Below, piece by piece: positions 16,689 to 24,123 of a stretch of 64,000 nucleotides of DNA. The notes under the pieces are model-generated. The model was not told the origin of the DNA. It saw only the letters and a list, made by a program, of their open reading frames with translations, and made no database searches. Each line of letters opens with the position of its first letter. Positions within the stretch are counted from its first letter, which is position 1. A program made the translations under genes and the position numbers. Location: assembly GCF_038070315.1 (NCBI RefSeq), contig NZ_JBBPCC010000006.1:186001-250000 (forward strand). The letters are read 5' to 3'. Source of the DNA: Paenibacillus_G filicis. GTDB taxonomy: Bacteria > Bacillota > Bacilli > Paenibacillales > NBRC-103111.

Positions 16689-17799
16689 TGCTTCCACCTC
16701 CCCGGACGATCGCAACCGCATCATCGGCAAAGCCCCGTACGAGCATGCTCTCCACACGCACCATACTTTTCCACTCCGGCACATAAGGAAGCTGGCCGCT
16801 CACCGCTATCGCATATGCCCGAAAATCATTCAACCGAGCTCCAGTATTCCGGTTATGGAGAAAGCGGACTTTGTCCATAACCAGCCTTGCCTCTTCGCCA
16901 TTTCGCTTACGCAGGGCAGCGATCCAGTCGCTAGTTTTCCTAAGCTGGACTCCGTCATCACTGACCGGCCAGAGGATAAGATCAGTCTCACACAGCAGTT
17001 CCATCACAACGGGAGCGCAAGACGAGTCGGAGTCGACAATGATCCGGTCATACAAACCGGATTGTCTGGCAGCCTTCAGCAGCGACCTCAGGTCGGCAGG
17101 TTCCATATCTCCCCATTCCTCCGTTTGCCGAAGGGGACGGATGCAATCGAAGCGCCACTGCGGATGCCGATGCTTGGCCTGCTCCAGCTTGGCCGTCAAC
17201 AGCTCCGGCCGGGACTTGGCGTAATACAACAGCCGGGAGAAGGCATCATCCGGCTCTCCTGTTTCACCGGCAGCGTCGTACCAGGCATACGAGGGAAGCT
17301 GCTCCAACGAGAAGCACAGTACCTGCTCGCCCTCCGCAGCAAGCTGAGCAGCCAAGTGAATGGCCGTTACCGTCTTGCCGCTGCCTCCCGTCGCCGCATA
17401 CACGGCGATTACCTGCGACTTCGTCACGCCCCCGCCAAGCAGAGCTTCCGCACTAAATTCGTTATAATGCGAAGCTGTCGAAGCGAGCAGCGTGTTCAGC
17501 GGTTGATATTTGAAGATCACCGGATACTCCAACACGCCGCCAAGCCGCTCCGTTTCACTGACGATCAGCGTGCAACCCGCTCTTAGCCTGAAGGCCTCAT
17601 CCGGAAGCGGCAGCCATGACTCATGGACGAGCGCAATTAACGGCTCCCTGGCCTCCGCCAAATACCTGCAGCCGTCCTCCCGGCTGGTGAACCGCTGTAA
17701 TTCGAAGCGCTGCGCAAACTCAGACGTGCGGAGATAGACCGACAGCATGTCCCCAAAATATTCGTCCGTATCCAATAGCACCAGCTGCAGTCTGCTCAT
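16678..17799 (-). CDS. tadZ: TadZ/CpaE-like ParA-family ATPase
   Basis: 373 residues. An N-terminal receiver-like fold (LQLVLLDTDEYFGDMLSVYL) is followed by a MinD/ParA-type P-loop, YAATGGSGKTVTAIHLA near residue 135, a deviant Walker A. A Walker B-like DRIIVDSDSSCAP lies near 263. TadZ proteins place the pilus machine in the cell, usually at a pole. It is the first gene of the Tad operon, behind the promoter at 17943-17915 and the structured leader. ATG 17799 and TTG 17802 are both near AAGGAGG. Confidence 0.85.
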   Translation of the reverse strand: MSRLQLVLLDTDEYFGDMLSVYLRTSEFAQRFELQRFTSREDGCRYLAEAREPLIALVHESWLPLPDEAFRLRAGCTLIVSETERLGGVLEYPVIFKYQPLNTLLASTASHYNEFSAEALLGGGVTKSQVIAVYAATGGSGKTVTAIHLAAQLAAEGEQVLCFSLEQLPSYAWYDAAGETGEPDDAFSRLLYYAKSRPELLTAKLEQAKHRHPQWRFDCIRPLRQTEEWGDMEPADLRSLLKAARQSGLYDRIIVDSDSSCAPVVMELLCETDLILWPVSDDGVQLRKTSDWIAALRKRNGEEARLVMDKVRFLHNRNTGARLNDFRAYAIAVSGQLPYVPEWKSMVRVESMLVRGFADDAVAIVRGGGSSER

Positions 17800-17820
17800 C
17801 AACGTCTATCCCTCCTTGTT

Positions 17821-17886
17821 GTGCTAAGACACAAAAAAAGCACGCGCTGCCCGGGACATACATCCCGGACAACGGTGCTTCCGTTG
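17821..17886 (-). promoter_or_regulatory. Tad operon leader with terminator and competing hairpins
   Basis: Read on the minus strand: CAACGG-AAGCA-CCGTTG (17886-17870) is one hairpin. AGCAC (17879-17875) can instead pair with GTGCT (17843-17839), enclosing CCGGGA/TCCCGG and followed by seven T, an intrinsic terminator. A second AGCAC (17825-17821) offers that GTGCT a third partner. Because AGCA sits in the loop of the first hairpin and CCGTTG includes bases of the terminator arm, the structures exclude each other. It lies between promoter and tadZ, so it looks like an attenuator. No known riboswitch class is recognised. Confidence 0.6.
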
Positions 17887-17914
17887 ACCTGACTATTAAA
17901 ATCTTATGAAATGG

Positions 17915-17943
17915 ATTATATATGAAATTTTGGTAGAGTTCAA
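17915..17943 (-). promoter_or_regulatory. Promoter of the Tad operon
   Basis: -35 TTGAAC (17943-17938), 17-base spacer, -10 TATAAT (17920-17915), a near-consensus SigA promoter reading towards tadZ. It gives a leader of about 105 nt. Confidence 0.7.
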
Positions 17944-18095
17944 GTGTTTCAACTATTACCTTAATATTTTTTTAGAATGCTATTATTGATCTATTAGAGA
18001 AATAGTTTCCTTTTTCAAAGTGTTGAATTGTACAACCATTGTATTTATCATGAATCATAGTACATCTTATTTACATATATAGGAGTTGAAAGTTA

Positions 18096-18350
18096 ATGGA
18101 GCTTACATTGGCTCAAACCATTACAGCATTATTTGAAAAACTGTCTCCTATCGAACAGAAATTTATATTACCTGCTCTGCAAGGGCGTTTTGGTGCCTCT
18201 TTTCAAATAACGTACGGTCATTTGTCTTTGCTGGATCACGGCGATCTCCAACTCATCCACTCAACTATTTATGGATTAATTCTCACCCGCGAACAACTTC
18301 CAGAAATTTTGGAGCGATACAAAAATTCAAATAAGAGAGATTTTGTATGA
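18096..18350 (+). CDS. Unknown 84-residue protein of an AT-rich gene pair
   Basis: ATG 18096 follows TAGGAG at good spacing. The product is soluble and helical (LAQTITALFEKLSPIEQKFI), with a middle stretch resembling small regulators but no clear helix-turn-helix. It overlaps the next gene by four bases (ATGA), so they form an operon. The pair is AT-richer than both flanks and lies in the gap between the Tad leader and minus-strand genes, which suggests later arrival. I do not recognise the family. Confidence 0.6.
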   Translation: MELTLAQTITALFEKLSPIEQKFILPALQGRFGASFQITYGHLSLLDHGDLQLIHSTIYGLILTREQLPEILERYKNSNKRDFV

Positions 18351-18865
18351 TAAAATCGTTATTTATCATACTCCACATACTACTGTCTACATGGGAATAT
18401 CCGGAATGGAGTGGTACTGGCCCAATTACACCCATTCACAGTTCAAGTTCAAGTCTCCTTCAGCTTCATGACACCCCTCAAGTGGTCTTGGATAAACTCA
18501 TACATCTTGAACACAAAAGCCTCGCCATATTAGCAAGGTTCGAACATTTTACTCCCATTACAGAAGAAGACAAAGACAAACTCATTCAATCGCTCGCTTC
18601 GTTTTATACTCCAGATCAAGCACAAACCCTATTTGAGCAACACTACAGACAAAGAAATGATGGATATATCCGGGTTCCCACTGACTATATCTCGATAAAG
18701 CATATCCAAAAGCACATTCAGATCTTTCAGCAAGCTGAGCTTGAACACACCCTATTAAAAATTACCGGAGAGGATGAACATCACGAATTCTATGAATTTC
18801 GCTATATTCTAAATAAAGATCTAACACTTATTGCAGATATCCAAGTTATTCAGGCTCCCTATTAA
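18347..18865 (+). CDS. Unknown secreted or membrane-anchored protein, 172 residues
   Basis: The N-terminus MIKSLFIILHILLSTWEYPE is hydrophobic after a Lys, like a signal peptide or anchor, but without a lipobox Cys. After a Ser-rich spacer the mature part (about 45-172) has the pattern LIQSLASFYTPDQAQTLFEQ followed by YIRVPTDY, a layout seen in small secreted NTF2-like or IseA-like proteins; this is a weak resemblance, not an identification. It overlaps the preceding gene by ATGA. Together they could be a regulator/secreted-protein or two-part exported system. Confidence 0.6.
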   Translation: MIKSLFIILHILLSTWEYPEWSGTGPITPIHSSSSSLLQLHDTPQVVLDKLIHLEHKSLAILARFEHFTPITEEDKDKLIQSLASFYTPDQAQTLFEQHYRQRNDGYIRVPTDYISIKHIQKHIQIFQQAELEHTLLKITGEDEHHEFYEFRYILNKDLTLIADIQVIQAPY

Positions 18866-18924
18866 GAATTCATACTCTGAATAATAGTCACAATTTCATA
18901 AGAAAAAGCAACAGAAAAAAGTAT

Positions 18925-18956
18925 AACCTTAGCCCGAGAAATCCCGAACTAAGGTT
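18925..18956 (-). terminator. Convergent terminator
   Basis: AACCTTAG and CTAAGGTT arms enclose a GC-containing loop. On the minus strand the hairpin is followed by ATACTTTTTTC, so it serves the gene at 18989-19297; it may also stop the plus-strand pair. Confidence 0.65.
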
Positions 18957-18988
18957 AGTTGCTAATGTTATATAATTAACGCTTTCGG

Positions 18989-19297
18989 CTACAAACGCAT
19001 CAGCGCTCTCCGCTCCGCCTGAGGCCGGCAGTCATCACAGACGCCAACGACCCCACCGGCTTCATTCGCGTAGAACGCCAGTCGCTTACTTTTCTTTTTG
19101 CAGAACGAACAAGTTTTGGAGCCGCCTTGGGACTTAACAGGCTGTCCGGGCTTCGGCTTGTACAAACTCATTTGGATGACCTTGCTTGCCTCCGTTTTGT
19201 CCCTGACCTTGCGCCCTGCCTTAACCAATGCCCACGCGATCACAACCGCCGCGACGATGATTCCGGCGATGGCCCATACCGTCATACTCGTTCCCAT
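18989..19297 (-). CDS. Membrane-anchored zinc-ribbon protein
   Basis: 102 residues, ATG 19297 with GGAGGGAAGG upstream. One membrane helix near the N-terminus (VWAIAGIIVAAVVIAWALV), a basic stretch, then CSFCKKKSKRLAFYANEAGG and CDDC: a Cys4 zinc finger spaced like the N-terminal finger of ClpX. The cytoplasmic finger probably binds protein partners. Neighbours give no functional hint. Monocistronic, with its own terminator downstream. Confidence 0.7.
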   Translation of the reverse strand: MGTSMTVWAIAGIIVAAVVIAWALVKAGRKVRDKTEASKVIQMSLYKPKPGQPVKSQGGSKTCSFCKKKSKRLAFYANEAGGVVGVCDDCRPQAERRALMRL

Positions 19298-19381
19298 GGA
19301 TACCTTCCCTCCATCTCGAATTAGCTGTGCCGGATGTCCGTAAGCGTCAAAGCAGCTAGGCTACGCAAGTTCAGGCTGTTC

Positions 19382-20014
19382 CTAGGCCCAGTCCCGTCTA
19401 GCGGCTACCATCCAAGCTCTCTTCGGTTTTTCGTAGCGGAGCAATACGTTTTCCTCCAGCGCTTCGATCGTCCAATTCGCGAACAAGGCTTCCGTCTGAT
19501 CCCGTTCGAAAAAACGTTTTATTCTGCCGCCCGATTCGTACAGGCCCGGCTCCAGCTCCGTCCCCTGACCTGCACCGTATTCCGTATCGCGTATCGAATT
19601 GACCCGGCACAGCAGCAAGCCACCAGGCTTCAGTACACGCCTGAGCTCAGCCACGATCCGCTCGGTATCCGCCCAGTGAAAGTAGTGCAGAGACAGATCG
19701 GCCACAATCGCGGGAGCCGTACCGTCTCCAAAGGGGAGCGGCTCGAGCAGATTCAGCACCAGGGTGCGTACCTCCGGCACCCGTTCACTTACTAGCTTTA
19801 GCGCTTCCTCCGACAGATCGCAAGCAACAACCGGTACCCCGCGCTCCGTCAAATAAAGCGCATTGTTCCCGGCCCCGCAGCCCAGATCCAGCACAGGAAG
19901 TCCGTCGCCAGCTTGCAGCTCGCTTAGGAAGGGATCCAGCCACAAATCATATTGAAGCTACTCGGCCGATTGTCCGGCATATAGAGTTTCCCAGTAAGTT
20001 TTAGAACTCTTCAC
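19382..20014 (-). pseudogene. Class I SAM methyltransferase with an in-frame TAG near the start
   Basis: The SAM-binding motif is VLDLGCGAGNNALYLTERGV, followed by VVACDLSEEAL, VADLSLHYF and LKPGGLLLCRVN, a Rossmann methyltransferase of the small-molecule type. The natural start is GTG 20014 behind GGGAGAG, reading VKSSKTYWETLYAGQSAE, then TAG (19960-19958), then LQYDLWLDPF in the same frame. That N-terminus (TYWE-LYAG) is normal for the family, so TAG is a nonsense change. The longest uninterrupted frame begins at TTG 19945 without a visible ribosome site. Function is probably lost unless the stop is read through or is a sequence error. Confidence 0.75.
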
Positions 20015-20056
20015 AGGTCGCTCTCCCTTGGTTCAGATTATTCCGAACCGCCGTTT

Positions 20057-21091
20057 TTATGATTTCATTAAGAACAGCGTCAGCTCGTCCCGGTTGTGGA
20101 AGAGCTGTTTGGCCTTCAGCAGCGTGAAAGCGCCGGACAAGTCCTCCGTTACCTCGCGGATCGACTGGAAAGCTTTCTTATGCATCAGCTTGACGGTGAT
20201 AATAGCGGTCCCGCCTGTCTGCACCGCATCCGCAAGCTGCAGCACGAGCTTGGCCATCTGACGGTGGCTCCAGCTCATATCGCAGACGAGCAGGTCGAAC
20301 TTACCGGTCTCGAACTTCACTTCATCCGCCTTCTTGGACAGATAGGTAAGCCGGGGCTGAGACAACAGCGAAGCATCCAGCTTGGCCGGGTCTACGGCCG
20401 TTACAGCCAGACCGCGCTCCAGCAGCAGACTTGTCCAGCCTCCGGGAGCGGCCCCGATATCGAGCGCCTGACGGTAGCTCTGAAAATCCAGTCCGAACGC
20501 CAGCTCGGCCTCGAGCAGCTTGAACTTGGCACGGGAGACTTGACCCTCTTCTCTGCGGAAACGGATCGCTCCACCCGACCAATCGGACAAGTTCTCCTCG
20601 GGCCGGGTCAGCCCGGCATAGAGGCGGCTGCGGGTCATGTAGACGGACAAGATCCAGTCAGACTGCCGGACGACCGGATTCAGGCCGTATTCCTGCTGCA
20701 GCAGCACGTCCAGCTCCGCTTTCAGAGACGCCGGTGCGGGAAGCTCGGCTTCTCCCTCCGGCTTGCGGATTTGCACAGCGACGGACGTTCCTGCGGACAG
20801 CGCTTCCCGGTTTCTTTCAACCAGACCACATACAGCACCGATCGCTTCGGCAGATGTCCCTCCCCACTCATCCGCTACATCCGCCGGAAACAGATGCCGG
20901 AGAAAGGCAGGTTCCTGCTTCAGAACGGCGGCGATTGTTTCATCGCGGGACAACGGCGATTCCAGCCAGAAAATCTCGCCTGGAGATAGCCAGCCGAAGC
21001 GGACAGCAGGCCCAAGCAGACGTCTCAGCTCCTCCTGGGCCTGTTGGGCAAAACCGCGGTTAGAGGTACCTACAAACACACACTCGCTCAT
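20057..21091 (-). CDS. RlmM-like FtsJ-fold 2'-O-methyltransferase
   Basis: 344 residues. The N-terminal half resembles the THUMP-containing region of RlmM-type rRNA methyltransferases; the C-terminal half has the RrmJ/FtsJ fold: ALDIGAAPGGWTSLLLERGL, VTAVDPAKLD, FDLLVCDMSW and a Lys in TAIITVKLMH, consistent with the K-D-K-E site. It likely methylates a ribose in 23S rRNA or another structured RNA. The stop overlaps the start of nothing upstream; it overlaps the ABC ATPase stop region by four bases (ATGA at 21088-21091), so the two are coupled. Confidence 0.82.
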   Translation of the reverse strand: MSECVFVGTSNRGFAQQAQEELRRLLGPAVRFGWLSPGEIFWLESPLSRDETIAAVLKQEPAFLRHLFPADVADEWGGTSAEAIGAVCGLVERNREALSAGTSVAVQIRKPEGEAELPAPASLKAELDVLLQQEYGLNPVVRQSDWILSVYMTRSRLYAGLTRPEENLSDWSGGAIRFRREEGQVSRAKFKLLEAELAFGLDFQSYRQALDIGAAPGGWTSLLLERGLAVTAVDPAKLDASLLSQPRLTYLSKKADEVKFETGKFDLLVCDMSWSHRQMAKLVLQLADAVQTGGTAIITVKLMHKKAFQSIREVTEDLSGAFTLLKAKQLFHNRDELTLFLMKS

Positions 21092-21891
21092 CCCAGCACC
21101 TTAATCCACGGACGGTCTCCGAACCATTCGATACGAATCGGCACCTGGAAAGCCTTCACCAGGTTCTCTTCCGTCAATACTTCCCGCTTCTCGCCGCAAG
21201 CGATGACCTTGCCTTCTTCCACCAGCAGCACATGCGTGAACATCGGCACGATCTCCTCGAGATGATGTGTCACATAGATGACGGTGATCGACTGCTCGCT
21301 CAGCTTGTTGATATTTTCCAACAGCCGCTCGCGCTCAAACAGATCCAGACCTGCGCATGGCTCGTCCATAATGAGAATGGATGGCTCCGTCATCAGCGCC
21401 CGGGCCAGCATGACTTTCTTGCGTTCGCCCTGAGATAACGTACCTAGCGGCTGGTCTGCCATATGAAGCAATTTGACCTCATGCAGCTTATCCAGCGTTT
21501 TCTCGCGAATGCCTTGCGGGATGGCTTCATAGAACCGGAGAAAGCCAAATTCGCCCGTAGCCACCACTTCCCAGACCGGATCGGCTGGATTCATCTTCTC
21601 ATACAGAGATTGGCTGATATATCCAATCCGTTTGCGCACCTCACGTACGTCGCACTGTCCATAGGTATGATCCAGCACCCGCACCTGCCCGCTTGATGGA
21701 AACTGATAGCCGTTCATCAGCTCCAGCAGCGTCGTCTTGCCGGAACCGTTGCGTCCCAGCACGACCCAATGCTCACCCGCTTGAATGCGGAACCCGACAT
21801 CATCAAGAATATGCCGGTTCTCCCGGATAAAATGAATGCCCTCCAGCGACAGAATCTCCGCTTTTTGTGTGACTTCCATACTTGCTGTCAT
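21088..21891 (-). CDS. ABC transporter ATP-binding protein
   Basis: 267 residues from ATG 21891; the frame extends upstream to 22026 but that part lies in the cpREC gene. Walker A GRNGSGKTTLLELM, Q-loop IGYISQSL, signature LSQGERKKV, Walker B ILIMDEPCAGLD and switch His VTHHLEEI are all present. It resembles the YlmA/ModF-like soluble ATPases that occur without adjacent permease genes. None of the neighbours is a permease, so the partner is unknown. Confidence 0.9.
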   Translation of the reverse strand: MTASMEVTQKAEILSLEGIHFIRENRHILDDVGFRIQAGEHWVVLGRNGSGKTTLLELMNGYQFPSSGQVRVLDHTYGQCDVREVRKRIGYISQSLYEKMNPADPVWEVVATGEFGFLRFYEAIPQGIREKTLDKLHEVKLLHMADQPLGTLSQGERKKVMLARALMTEPSILIMDEPCAGLDLFERERLLENINKLSEQSITVIYVTHHLEEIVPMFTHVLLVEEGKVIACGEKREVLTEENLVKAFQVPIRIEWFGDRPWIKVLG

Positions 21892-21904
21892 TTGCAACCA
21901 CAAC

Positions 21905-22273
21905 CTATTCTTTAGCTTTCTTGGATGGCTTTCCTGCCTGTGCAGCCCGCTCAGCCAGCATTTCATACGGCATCGGTCCCGCATATAGCTCGGTACGATC
22001 CGGCTTGCTCTGATACAAAGCCTCATACATCTGCCTGCGTCCGCTTTCGCTGGACGTATGCAGGTAGATCCGGTCCGGGAATGTACCGGAGGCGATTAGC
22101 CCCCGGACAACATCCATACCGTTAGGGGCACCCCAACCCAGATCGTAATCGAGCGACAATATACCGATCCGGCATTCCTTGACCATCAGTAGGCATTCCT
22201 CCGCGCTTCGAGCAAGCGCGAATCCTGGCGGGCAAGGCCGGAGATCATCCAGATACAAATCGATTTTCGTCAA
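21905..22273 (-). CDS. Cyclic-phosphate processing receiver-domain (cpREC) protein
   Basis: 122 residues. Starts at TTG 22273, ten bases after AGGAG and inside the nfo 3' end (29-base overlap). The segments IDLYLDDLRPCPPGFALARS, GILSLDYDLGWG and IYLHTSSESGRRQMYEAL are the cpREC hallmarks: an acidic pair, LDYDLG and the HTSS motif. This family is a receiver fold recast with predicted action on cyclic phosphate ends or cyclic nucleotides, and commonly sits near RNA or DNA processing genes. Here it is next to nfo and mutM. Confidence 0.85.
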   Translation of the reverse strand: MTKIDLYLDDLRPCPPGFALARSAEECLLMVKECRIGILSLDYDLGWGAPNGMDVVRGLIASGTFPDRIYLHTSSESGRRQMYEALYQSKPDRTELYAGPMPYEMLAERAAQAGKPSKKAKE

Positions 22274-23120
22274 GACGGCTCAGCTCCTGAATATACCGAA
22301 TTTCAGCTTCATGCGTCGTTCCGGGAGCAACAGGAGTTTCCAGTACAACCGGAAGTCCCTCTCTCGTCCTGAGCGGCCTGGAAGCCAGCATCCGGGCAAA
22401 GCGCTCCTCGCCCATCGTGCCCTTGCCTATTCGGGCATGTCTGTCCTTACAGCCGCCGCGCGGGTAGACAGAATCGTTCAGATGAATGGCATGCAGCGCC
22501 TGCCAATAGCCTGTGCGCTCCATCTCCAGCTGCAGCTGCCCCCAGCCGTCCGTCACCCCCGAGGGCCAAAGGCCGGAGGCAAAGGCATGGCAGGTGTCGA
22601 GACAAAACCCAACCAATCCGGGCTGCTGACACAAGCTGCGTACCTGTACTAGCTCCTCGAGCGTCATGCCCATAGCACTGCCTTCGCCTGCCTGGTTCTC
22701 CAGCAAGAGCAGCGTGCTGCCCGCATACCCGGCGAGAACGTCATTTATACATTGTATAATATTTTTATAGCCTTGTAACGGGTCTTTTCCCCGGTATTTG
22801 CCAAAGTGAACGATGATCCCTACGGAGCCGCAGGCGTCGGCAATCGACAGATCGTTCTGCAGCGAAGCAATTGTCGCATCACGCAGATCTCCGGGTTCGA
22901 CGGCCAGATTGGTCGGGTAAGGCGTATGTGCGATCGAGAGGATCCCGTGCTCCCGGCAATAAGCCGCGCAGGCCTGGGCATCCGCAGGAATCGGCGTTTT
23001 GATGGACAGGCTGCGCGGATTTTTCGGGAAATATTGAAAGGATTCCGCTCCGAGGCGGACCGCCGTCTTGGCGGCCTCCAGATAGCCGCGGCGGATGCTG
23101 AGATGACAGCCAAATTTCAT
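22245..23120 (-). CDS. nfo: Endonuclease IV-family AP endonuclease
   Basis: 291 residues from ATG 23120 (GGGGAGAG upstream). The frame starts MKFGCHLSIRRGYLEAAKTA, a classic Nfo opening, followed by the metal-binding motifs AHTPYPTN, IIVHFGKY, LLLENQAGEG, FCLDTCHAFASG, HAIHLNDS and VLETPV. Nfo cuts 5' of abasic sites and removes blocked 3' ends using three zinc ions. It follows the mutM-type gene (17-bp gap), so removal of oxidised bases and processing of the resulting sites are co-encoded. Confidence 0.93.
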   Translation of the reverse strand: MKFGCHLSIRRGYLEAAKTAVRLGAESFQYFPKNPRSLSIKTPIPADAQACAAYCREHGILSIAHTPYPTNLAVEPGDLRDATIASLQNDLSIADACGSVGIIVHFGKYRGKDPLQGYKNIIQCINDVLAGYAGSTLLLLENQAGEGSAMGMTLEELVQVRSLCQQPGLVGFCLDTCHAFASGLWPSGVTDGWGQLQLEMERTGYWQALHAIHLNDSVYPRGGCKDRHARIGKGTMGEERFARMLASRPLRTREGLPVVLETPVAPGTTHEAEIRYIQELSRLDENRFVSG

Positions 23121-23136
23121 GAATGTCTCTCCCCTC

Positions 23137-23946
23137 TCATCCCTGACAGCCTGGGCAGCAGAACGATTTCTTGGAAGAAACTCCACGCCGTTCGATCGCC
23201 GTGCCACAGCGAACGCAGGACTCTCCCTCGCGGTCATACACCCGGCATCGACTGTCAAAGCCGCCGGTCAGACGGTCGCCCGGATACAATGGCAGCTCCA
23301 TGTAGCCGCCGAAGCTCGTAGCCTCATCTAATACCCGGCGCATCGAGTGAAATAAACGGACAGTCTCCTCTCGGCTGAGGGAGGCAGGCTTGCGCTCCGG
23401 CAGAAGTGCTGCATCAAAGCAAATTTCGTCGCTGTAGCAGTTGCCGATACCGGCCAGAAAGCTCTGGTCGACCAGATTGCTCTTCAGTGTCCCTCTGCGC
23501 TGTGCCAAAAGCTCGTCGAACACTCCCTGCGTCAGCCGGGGATCGAAGGGGTCTGGACCCAGCTTAGCGAATGTTTCTGCTAGATGCTCGGGCGGAATAA
23601 CATGGAGATAACCAAGTCGAAGTCCGATCAAGTAGAGATTCCTGTCCCCGAACGAAATTTGTACCTGAACGGTCCGATCGGGCTTCTCCTGCAGTGTTCC
23701 GTAGCAGATAATCCCGCCGAGCATCAAGTGCAGCACCAGAGTCTCACCGGACTCCAGCTCGAACAGTAAATGCTTGGCCCGTCTGTCTACACGGCGGATG
23801 GACTGTCCCACCAGCAGCTTATCGAACCGCTCCGGCGCTAGATTGATGGACTTCTCCCGGGTTACTTCAGTCCCAGTGATCCGCTTGCCTACGATCAGTC
23901 CTCCGAGCAGACGACGGTAATTCTCCATTTCAGGCCATTCGGGCAT
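23137..23946 (-). CDS. mutM: Fpg/Nei-family DNA glycosylase
   Basis: 269 residues from ATG 23946, seven bases past AAGGAG. It then begins Pro-Glu (MPEWPEMENYRRLLGG), placing the catalytic N-terminal proline right after Met as the mechanism requires; the ATG two codons earlier does not. A beta-clamp Lys region (KHLLFELESGETLVLHLML), the LAGIGNCYSDEICFDA helix-two-turn-helix, and a C-terminal zinc finger (CRVYDREGESCVRCG, CCPGC) are present. It excises oxidised bases such as formamidopyrimidines. The substitution of the usual ELPE by EWPE and an unusual beta-clamp make MutM versus Nei-like specificity open. Confidence 0.88.
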   Translation of the reverse strand: MPEWPEMENYRRLLGGLIVGKRITGTEVTREKSINLAPERFDKLLVGQSIRRVDRRAKHLLFELESGETLVLHLMLGGIICYGTLQEKPDRTVQVQISFGDRNLYLIGLRLGYLHVIPPEHLAETFAKLGPDPFDPRLTQGVFDELLAQRRGTLKSNLVDQSFLAGIGNCYSDEICFDAALLPERKPASLSREETVRLFHSMRRVLDEATSFGGYMELPLYPGDRLTGGFDSRCRVYDREGESCVRCGTAIERRGVSSKKSFCCPGCQG

Positions 23947-23957
23947 ATACATTCTCC

Positions 23958-24080
23958 TTAGGAAGTGTTGATTAGGTTCTTCCTGTATTGCCCTTTTTTA
24001 CTGGAACTTATGCCCTTAATGCCTGTTAATTTCAAAGATTTAACATATTCGATCGCATCCTTCGCCGCTTGTATCGGCAA
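23958..24080 (-). CDS. Possible 40-residue protein between mrfB and mutM
   Basis: TTG 24080 follows GAGGAGG by eight bases, and the stop TAA overlaps the ribosome site of mutM. The product would be PIQAAKDAIEYVKSLKLTGI-K plus a basic Ser/Lys tail, mostly charged and helical. Its position and signals argue for expression; its size and lack of a recognised family argue against. No function is proposed. Confidence 0.35.
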   Translation of the reverse strand: MPIQAAKDAIEYVKSLKLTGIKGISSSKKGQYRKNLINTS

Positions 24081-24123
24081 AGGAACGTCCCTCCTCGGCC
24101 CGTTCCGGTCCATTGCGTGGCAT

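Noticed and set aside
17821..17943. c-di-GMP-I or other known riboswitch in the Tad leader
   Set aside because: The conserved GEMM elements are absent; the leader is reported only as a structured attenuator candidate.
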